A stretch of DNA of 8,881 bases, taken from Ilumatobacteraceae bacterium (GTDB lineage Bacteria; Actinomycetota; Acidimicrobiia; Acidimicrobiales; Ilumatobacteraceae). Positions within the stretch are counted from its first letter, which is position 1. Each line of letters starts with the position of its first letter. Shown piece after piece: positions 4,918 to 8,881 of the stretch. Position numbers and translations under genes: made by a program. Where the stretch lies: positions 1 through 8,881 of the forward strand of contig JAODBQ010000091.1 of NCBI GenBank assembly GCA_025464045.1, in the 5' to 3' direction. Under the pieces are notes generated by a model. That model saw only the letters and a list, made by a program, of their open reading frames with translations. It ran no database searches and was not told the DNA's origin.

Positions 4918-5808
4918 TCAGGCCAGCAGCGCGCCGAGCGCATCCGCGAGGAGCGGATGGGCGAAGGCGTAGCCGCTGGCCTGCAGCGCGTTCGGGACCA
5001 CGCGCTGGCCGGTGAACAGCAGTGCCTCGGCCAGTTCGCTGCCGAGGAGCAGCTTCGGACCGACGGACGGGATCCGCAGCACTGCCGGGCGATGGACCGC
5101 GTTCGCCAAGGTCTTGGTGAACTCGGCGTTCGTCACCGGGTTCGGCGCGGTGAGGTTGGCCGGACCGTCGACGTCGGCGGCGAGCAGGTGCTCGATCGCG
5201 CCGACCTCGTCGTCCAACGAGATCCAGCTCTGCCACTGCCGACCTGATCCGAACGAGCCGCCGAGGCCGAGCTTGAACAGTGGCAGCTCCTTCTTCAACG
5301 CCCCGCCCTTCGGGGTGAGCACGATCCCCGTGCGCACCGTCACCACGCGCACGCCGTGGCGACGCGCCTCGGCTGCCGCGGCCTCCCAGCCGACGCACAG
5401 CCGGGCGAGGAACGTCTCGCCGGGCGGTGCCTGCTCGTCGAGCTCCTCGTCGCCGCGGTCGCCGTAGTACCCGATCGCCGAACCCGAGACCAGCACGGCC
5501 GGCTTGCTGCGCGCCGTGGCGACCGCTTCGACCAGCAGCCGGGTCGAGTTGAGGCGGCTCTCGACGAGCGTCTGCTTGTAGTCGTCGGTCCAACGATGGT
5601 CGTTGATGCCGGCCCCGGCGAGGTTGACGATGCCGTCCACGCCGTCGAGCGCGCCGTCGGGGATCGATCCCGCCGCGGGGTCCCAACGGATCTCACCGGC
5701 GCCTGCCGGCCGGCGCACCAGGGCGGTCACCGTGTGACCGCTGCTGCGCAGGCGGTCGTTCAGCGCCGAGCCGATGAGCCCACTGGCTCCGGACATGAGG
5801 ACGTGCAT
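4918..5808 (-). CDS. TIGR01777-family epimerase-like NAD(P)-binding protein
   Basis: A complete 296-residue extended-SDR-like protein of the TIGR01777 (YfcH-type) family. The Rossmann motif GASGLIG is at 7-13, and NLAGAGI at 62-68 is the typical second-strand motif. VSGSAIGYYGD (107-117) carries the Ser and Tyr of the would-be active site. WQSWISLDDEV (192-202) is a strong family signature, and a DUF1731-type C-terminal segment covers about 245-292 (P-x-LLLGSELAEALLFTGQRVVP). The family is often mislabelled as cell division inhibitor SulA. Its substrate is not known, so only a nucleotide-sugar-epimerase-like oxidoreductase call is justified. ATG 5808 is chosen because the Rossmann strand starts at residue 2 and a -10-like element ends 7 bases upstream. 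It converges on yceI and diverges from the membrane-anchored protein gene. Confidence 0.92.
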   Translation of the reverse strand: MHVLMSGASGLIGSALNDRLRSSGHTVTALVRRPAGAGEIRWDPAAGSIPDGALDGVDGIVNLAGAGINDHRWTDDYKQTLVESRLNSTRLLVEAVATARSKPAVLVSGSAIGYYGDRGDEELDEQAPPGETFLARLCVGWEAAAAEARRHGVRVVTVRTGIVLTPKGGALKKELPLFKLGLGGSFGSGRQWQSWISLDDEVGAIEHLLAADVDGPANLTAPNPVTNAEFTKTLANAVHRPAVLRIPSVGPKLLLGSELAEALLFTGQRVVPNALQASGYAFAHPLLADALGALLA

Positions 5809-5815
5809 GCGTCCG

Positions 5816-5821
5816 AGGGTA
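5816..5821 (-). promoter_or_regulatory. Candidate -10 element of the epimerase-like gene, leaderless type
   Basis: On the minus strand TACCCT (5821-5816) ends 7 bases before the ATG at 5808, and no Shine-Dalgarno is visible. The geometry matches the SDR, DUF427 and marR genes. A -35-like element is not convincing. Confidence 0.4.
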
Positions 5822-5841
5822 TGCCCCGATGGGAACGAGCG

Positions 5842-5867
5842 GGAACCGAACGAGGAGTAGCGTCGTC
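5842..5867 (+). promoter_or_regulatory. Candidate ECF-sigma-type promoter of the membrane-anchored protein gene
   Basis: GGAAC (5842-5846) is followed after 17 bases by CGTC (5864-5867), the layout of many ECF sigma factor promoters. A second GGGAAC lies 10 bases earlier (5831-5836). Initiation would fall near 5875, leaving about 44 bases to the GTG start at 5919. The motif is short and could be chance in GC-rich DNA. An ordinary -10-like TAGCGT at 5858-5863 is an alternative. Confidence 0.3.
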
Positions 5868-5904
5868 ATGTCCATGGCGGGACCCCCCGTTGATCGGCCT
5901 GTAG

Positions 5905-5910
5905 AAGGGA
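5905..5910 (+). promoter_or_regulatory. Ribosome binding site that decides the start of the anchored protein
   Basis: AAGGGA, within AGAAGGGA, lies 8 bases before GTG 5919. Earlier in-frame ATGs occur at 5829, 5868 and 5874, and GAGGAG (5852-5857) lies 10 bases before 5868. Codons 5868-5918, however, include several A/T-ending ones (GGA, GTT, GAT, CCT, GTA, GAA), unlike the gene body. GTG 5919 is therefore preferred. Confidence 0.5.
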
Positions 5911-5918
5911 TCAGCCGC

Positions 5919-7700
5919 GTGAGCGACGACAACACTCGACCCCAGTTCCAGCCGCCGGCGTTCCAGCCGCCGTCGGTGCCGCAGCCGAGCGGCCCGGCCT
6001 TCGGCGCGCCGAGCGTCGAGCCGACCGCCGTCATGGTCGAGCAGCGCGCGAGCAGAGGCAAGCGGCCGACGGGCAAGATCATCGCCGCCGCCGTCGCCGC
6101 GGTGGCCGTCATCGCTGCCGGCGTCTTCGCGATCACGCGGATCTCGGGCAACGACAAGAAGGGCGGGGCGGCCAGCTCGACAGAGCTCGGCCAGCAGTTC
6201 ACCGCCGCGCTGAACGACGAGGACATCCTCGGCGTCGTCGATCTGCTGCTGCCCGGTGAGCGCGACACGTTCCGTCAGCCGTTGCTGGACATGGTCGCCA
6301 ACCTCAAGCGGCTCGACGTGCTCGACTCCTCGGCGGACCCGGCGAAGGTCAGTGGTCTCGACATCGACCTCGCCGACGTCAAGGTCGCCCCGGAGACGCC
6401 CGTCGCCAAGGACATCGACACCATCCGGATCACGGCGACGAACCGTTCGTCGATCGACGGCGCCACGCTGCCGCTCGGCGACCTCCTCGTGCAGCAGGCG
6501 TTCGGCGGCTCGCAGCCCGATCAGGCATCCGAGGCAAGTGGCGACGACGTCGACTGGAAGATCACCACGGTCGAGAAGGACGGGCGCTGGTACGCGAGCC
6601 TCTTCTACAGCATCGCCGAGCAGGCGCGTCAGGACAGCGACGACACGAAGCCGGTGCCCTCCAGCCCGATCGCGCTCGCCGGCACGGACCAGCCGGAGGA
6701 GGCGGTCGACCAGATGGCCAAGGCGATTATCGCCCTCGACGTGGAGACGATCATCGGTGGCCTGAACCCGAACGAGTTCGAGGCCTTCCAGCGCTACGCA
6801 CCGATCTTCCTCGATCAGGCCAACAGCACGGCCGACGGGCTCGGCGTGAAGGCGGCGTTGACCGGCACCAAGTACGGCGTGACGGGTTCCGGCAGCCATC
6901 GCTCGGTCACCATCCAGGCGTTCACGTTCACCGAGTCGAGCTCGGATCAGCAGGCGACCGTGGCGCTGAAGGACGGCTGCCTCACCGTCGACAGCGGCGA
7001 CACCCAGTTCGACAGCTGCGCGGACGGTGGCGACGTCGACAAGAGCCTCACCCAGCTCGGCGTCGGCGACAACCCCGACGTCAAGGCGTTCGTCACCTCG
7101 GTCACCGACGCGTTCGCCGACTTCAACGGGACCGGCATCGCGGTCGACCAGGTCGGCGGCAAGTGGTACGTCAGCCCGATCGGCACGACCACCGACTTCA
7201 TCAACGCCGTGCTGTCCTCGCTCGACAAGAGCGAGATCACCGACATCATCGACAAGGTGAAGACGCTCGCCACCGACGTCTCCAACGGTGACATCAGCGT
7301 CAACCTGCCCGGCATCGGCACGGACCGCAAGTCCACCTCGACCACGGCCCCGCCGAACACGACCGGTCCGGACGACACGATCCCGGAGGACACGATCCCA
7401 GAGGACACGGTCCCGGACTTCAGCATCCCGGACTTCAGCATCCCGGACTTCACGATCCCCGACCTCAGCATCTCGCCGGCGAGGTTCCGCGCCGACACCG
7501 AGGACTACATCGAGAGCCAGGACGTCGCCGATCAGGTGGGCACGCAGTTCTCCAGCGCCTCGTGCGAGACGCCGGCGAGCACCGACGTCGGCACCACGTA
7601 CACGTGCACCGCCGACGACCCCGACGGCGCGTCGTACGTCTTCTCGGTGCGCATCAACTCCTCGGCCAGCTTCCTCATCGAGGACGTCCAGCCCGCGTGA
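5919..7700 (+). CDS. Single-pass membrane-anchored extracytoplasmic protein with duplicated domain and DUF4333-like C-terminus
   Basis: From GTG 5919 the product is 593 residues. I do not recognise a named family for the whole protein. Residues 1-50 are a Pro/Gln-rich, then basic, cytoplasmic tail. Residues 53-72 form one hydrophobic helix, so the rest should lie outside the membrane. Two similar domains follow. The first (about 86-233) starts FTAALNDEDILGVVDLLLPGE and ends near GRWYASLFYS. The second (about 262-433) starts MAKAIIALDVETIIGGLNPNE and ends near GKWYVSPIG. The layout recalls lumen-type or NTF2-like domains of actinobacterial surface proteins. A Thr/Pro linker with seven pentapeptide repeats (485-519) leads to a C-terminal domain (about 520-593) with Cys549 and Cys563, resembling DUF4333. 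The only other cysteines are 354 and 367, so two disulfides are likely. It may be a cell-envelope or lipid-related protein, but no function can be assigned. It is divergent from the epimerase-like gene. Confidence 0.8.
   Translation: MSDDNTRPQFQPPAFQPPSVPQPSGPAFGAPSVEPTAVMVEQRASRGKRPTGKIIAAAVAAVAVIAAGVFAITRISGNDKKGGAASSTELGQQFTAALNDEDILGVVDLLLPGERDTFRQPLLDMVANLKRLDVLDSSADPAKVSGLDIDLADVKVAPETPVAKDIDTIRITATNRSSIDGATLPLGDLLVQQAFGGSQPDQASEASGDDVDWKITTVEKDGRWYASLFYSIAEQARQDSDDTKPVPSSPIALAGTDQPEEAVDQMAKAIIALDVETIIGGLNPNEFEAFQRYAPIFLDQANSTADGLGVKAALTGTKYGVTGSGSHRSVTIQAFTFTESSSDQQATVALKDGCLTVDSGDTQFDSCADGGDVDKSLTQLGVGDNPDVKAFVTSVTDAFADFNGTGIAVDQVGGKWYVSPIGTTTDFINAVLSSLDKSEITDIIDKVKTLATDVSNGDISVNLPGIGTDRKSTSTTAPPNTTGPDDTIPEDTIPEDTVPDFSIPDFSIPDFTIPDLSISPARFRADTEDYIESQDVADQVGTQFSSASCETPASTDVGTTYTCTADDPDGASYVFSVRINSSASFLIEDVQPA
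7371..7475 (+). repeat. 15-bp in-frame tandem repeat (seven pentapeptide units)
   Basis: Seven consecutive 15-base units encode DDTIP, EDTIP, EDTVP, DFSIP, DFSIP, DFTIP and DLSIS. The units fall into an acidic (D/E)DTIP half and a DFSIP half. The linker joins the duplicated domains to the DUF4333-like domain. Adjacent units differ by few bases, so unit number could vary between strains without changing the frame. Confidence 0.9.
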
Positions 7701-7736
7701 CCGCTGTCCGACCCGCCTGACCAGCGTTCAGGTCCT

Positions 7737-7752
7737 CCGGCCCAACGGCCGG
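7737..7752. terminator. GC-rich hairpin between convergent genes
   Basis: CCGGCC (7737-7742) and GGCCGG (7747-7752) form a perfect 6-bp stem around the loop CAAC in the 92-base gap between the anchored protein gene and the transporter gene. It is symmetric and could end transcription from both sides. No U-tract follows. Nothing else is seen in this gap apart from short GC palindromes. Confidence 0.45.
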
Positions 7753-7792
7753 GCGAGTCGAGCGCGAACCCGTCGAGCTCGGGGGCGGGTGG

Positions 7793-8881
7793 TCAGTCGA
7801 CGTGGATGGGGATGCTGACGACGACCGTGTGCGGGCGGTACAGCAGCCGGGCCTTGAGCGCGAGGGCCGACTGGTTGTGCAGCCACTGGCTGCTGAACTT
7901 GGTGACGAACTCGGGGATGACGACGGTGATGATGTCGTCGTCGCGCTCGGCGTCGAGCTCGTCGATGTAGTCGAGGATCGGCCGGGTGAGCTCGCGGTAC
8001 GGCGAGGAGATCGTGTGCAGCTCGATGCCGACGTGGAACTCGTCCCACTGCTCGCGGAGCGCGTGCTCCTCCTCCGCGTCCTGCACGACCGAGAGACCGA
8101 TGATCCGGTCGGGGCTGAGGCTGCGCGCGTACTGGATCGCGTCGAGCGTGCCGCGGTTGAGCGTGCCGACGAGCACCACCACGTAGTGCGTGTGCCGCTT
8201 CGCTCGGTACCCCTCGGGCGCCTTCACCGACTCGGTGACACGGCGGTAGTGCTTGCCGATCGAGTAGAAGGCGAGGACGGCGAGGGGGATCAACGCAGCC
8301 GGGATCCACGCGCCCTCGGTGAACTTCGAGATCACCACGATCAGCGCGATGACGAGGGTCGTGACCGAGCCGATTGCGTTGATCGCCATCCCGAGCTTCC
8401 ACCGCGGTTCGCGCAAACGCAGGTGGTGCCTGACCATGCCCGCCTGGCTGAGCGTGAACCCGGTGAACACCCCGAACGCGTAGAGGGGTATCAGCTTCGA
8501 GATGTCACCGTGGAAGACGACGATCAGCACGCTGGCGATGACGGCGAGGAAGACCACGCCGTTGGAGAAGACGAGTCGGTCGCCGCGGTTGGCGAACTGC
8601 CGGGGCAGGAAGCGGTCCTTGGCGATGATCGACGACAGGCGCGGGAAGTCGGCGTACGCGGTGTTCGCGGCGAGGATCAGGATCGCGAACGTGGAGATCT
8701 GCATGATCCAGAACAGCAGGCCCTTGCCGTTGTAGATCTGCTGCGCCATGAGGGCGATGCCCGTGGGATCGTGCGCACCGCGGATCGGCTTGAGCTTGGC
8801 GGCCAGCACGGACACGCCGAGGAAGCACGTGCCGAGGATCGCGCCCATCCACATCAGGGTCTTGGCCGCGTTGCTCGCCTC
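7793..8881 (-). CDS. KimA/YdaO-like APC-superfamily transporter, C-terminal part
   Basis: The frame is open to the right edge, so the N-terminal part lies outside the window. Met at 8854 sits inside a membrane helix and is not a real start. About 363 residues are visible. Six hydrophobic helices can be read: GAILGTCFLGVSVLAA, FWIMQISTFAILILAANTAY, NGVVFLAVIASVLIVVF, LIPLYAFGVFTGFTLSQAGM, INAIGSVTTLVIALIVVI and WIPAALIPLAVLAFYSIG. A soluble C-terminal domain of about 150 residues follows, beginning near HTHYVVVLVGTLNRGTLDAI, with an alternating beta/alpha pattern like a universal stress protein domain. AANTAYADFPRLSSIIAKD, LPRQFANRGDRL.FSNG and LIPLYA.GVF resemble, from memory, Bacillus subtilis KimA, a high-affinity potassium importer controlled by c-di-AMP. 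Potassium transport is therefore likely but not proven; an amino acid permease is the alternative. It converges on the anchored protein gene. Confidence 0.8.
   Translation of the reverse strand, partial: EASNAAKTLMWMGAILGTCFLGVSVLAAKLKPIRGAHDPTGIALMAQQIYNGKGLLFWIMQISTFAILILAANTAYADFPRLSSIIAKDRFLPRQFANRGDRLVFSNGVVFLAVIASVLIVVFHGDISKLIPLYAFGVFTGFTLSQAGMVRHHLRLREPRWKLGMAINAIGSVTTLVIALIVVISKFTEGAWIPAALIPLAVLAFYSIGKHYRRVTESVKAPEGYRAKRHTHYVVVLVGTLNRGTLDAIQYARSLSPDRIIGLSVVQDAEEEHALREQWDEFHVGIELHTISSPYRELTRPILDYIDELDAERDDDIITVVIPEFVTKFSSQWLHNQSALALKARLLYRPHTVVVSIPIHVD

Noticed and set aside
4918..5808. Cell division inhibitor SulA
   Set aside because: This is a common mislabel of the TIGR01777 family. 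The protein has a Rossmann fold and is not the SOS-induced FtsZ inhibitor.
5829..5918. Upstream ATG starts (5829, 5868, 5874) for the anchored protein
   Set aside because: Codon third positions there are unlike the gene body and a ribosome binding site precedes GTG 5919. This is a preference, not proof.
1..8881. A defence, toxin-antitoxin or mobile-element system
   Set aside because: No nuclease-immunity pair, transposase, integrase, terminal inverted repeats or abrupt base-composition change was seen. The MarR/YceI and ArgJ genes are the only regulator-linked set.

Overview
The window is high-GC DNA with strongly G/C-ending codons, dense gene packing and several apparently leaderless genes. 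This fits a high-GC actinobacterium. The gene types (SGNH domain behind a Thr-rich linker, HSD10-like SDR, OAT2-like ArgJ, TIGR01777 epimerase, DUF4333-like anchored protein) suggest Acidimicrobiia, though that placement is inference from memory. No rRNA, tRNA, insertion sequence, CRISPR array or prophage was seen. The window reads as chromosomal housekeeping and accessory sequence.

Layout. (1) 1-1303, plus: the 3' end of a gene for an SGNH-domain protein, probably an O-acyltransferase, overlapping a ribonuclease HI gene by 4 bases. (2) 1362-2463, plus: an HSD10-like short-chain dehydrogenase and a DUF427 protein. Each has a TAACGT -10 element so close to its ATG that a leaderless mRNA is likely. 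The second promoter lies inside a perfect 8+8 bp inverted repeat. (3) 2464-2596: a gap between convergent genes, with a GC hairpin, a 12-bp palindrome and an 11-bp tandem repeat that runs into the argJ stop codon. (4) 4247-2597, minus: a MarR regulator followed after 1 base by an ArgJ-family acetyltransferase of the OAT2 subtype. Its N-terminus is encoded by a hexanucleotide G-run repeat with G-quadruplex potential. (5) 4348-4890, plus: a YceI-family protein divergent from marR. Three short palindromes sit on its promoter. (6) 5808-4918, minus: a TIGR01777-family NAD(P)-binding epimerase-like protein. (7) 5919-7700, plus: a single-pass membrane-anchored extracytoplasmic protein with two similar domains, a 7-unit pentapeptide repeat and a DUF4333-like C-terminus. 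(8) 8881-7793, minus: the C-terminal part of a KimA/YdaO-like APC-superfamily transporter.

How the parts work together. The clearest regulatory unit is marR/yceI, where the MarR protein probably represses both yceI and itself through the shared 100-bp divergent region. Because argJ follows marR after one base and has no visible ribosome binding site, its expression is probably tied to marR. No new multi-gene system was recognised. The points of interest are the OAT2-like argJ outside an arginine cluster, its G-run repeat, the helically phased palindromes, the palindrome over the DUF427 start, the recurrent leaderless promoters and the duplicated membrane-anchored protein.
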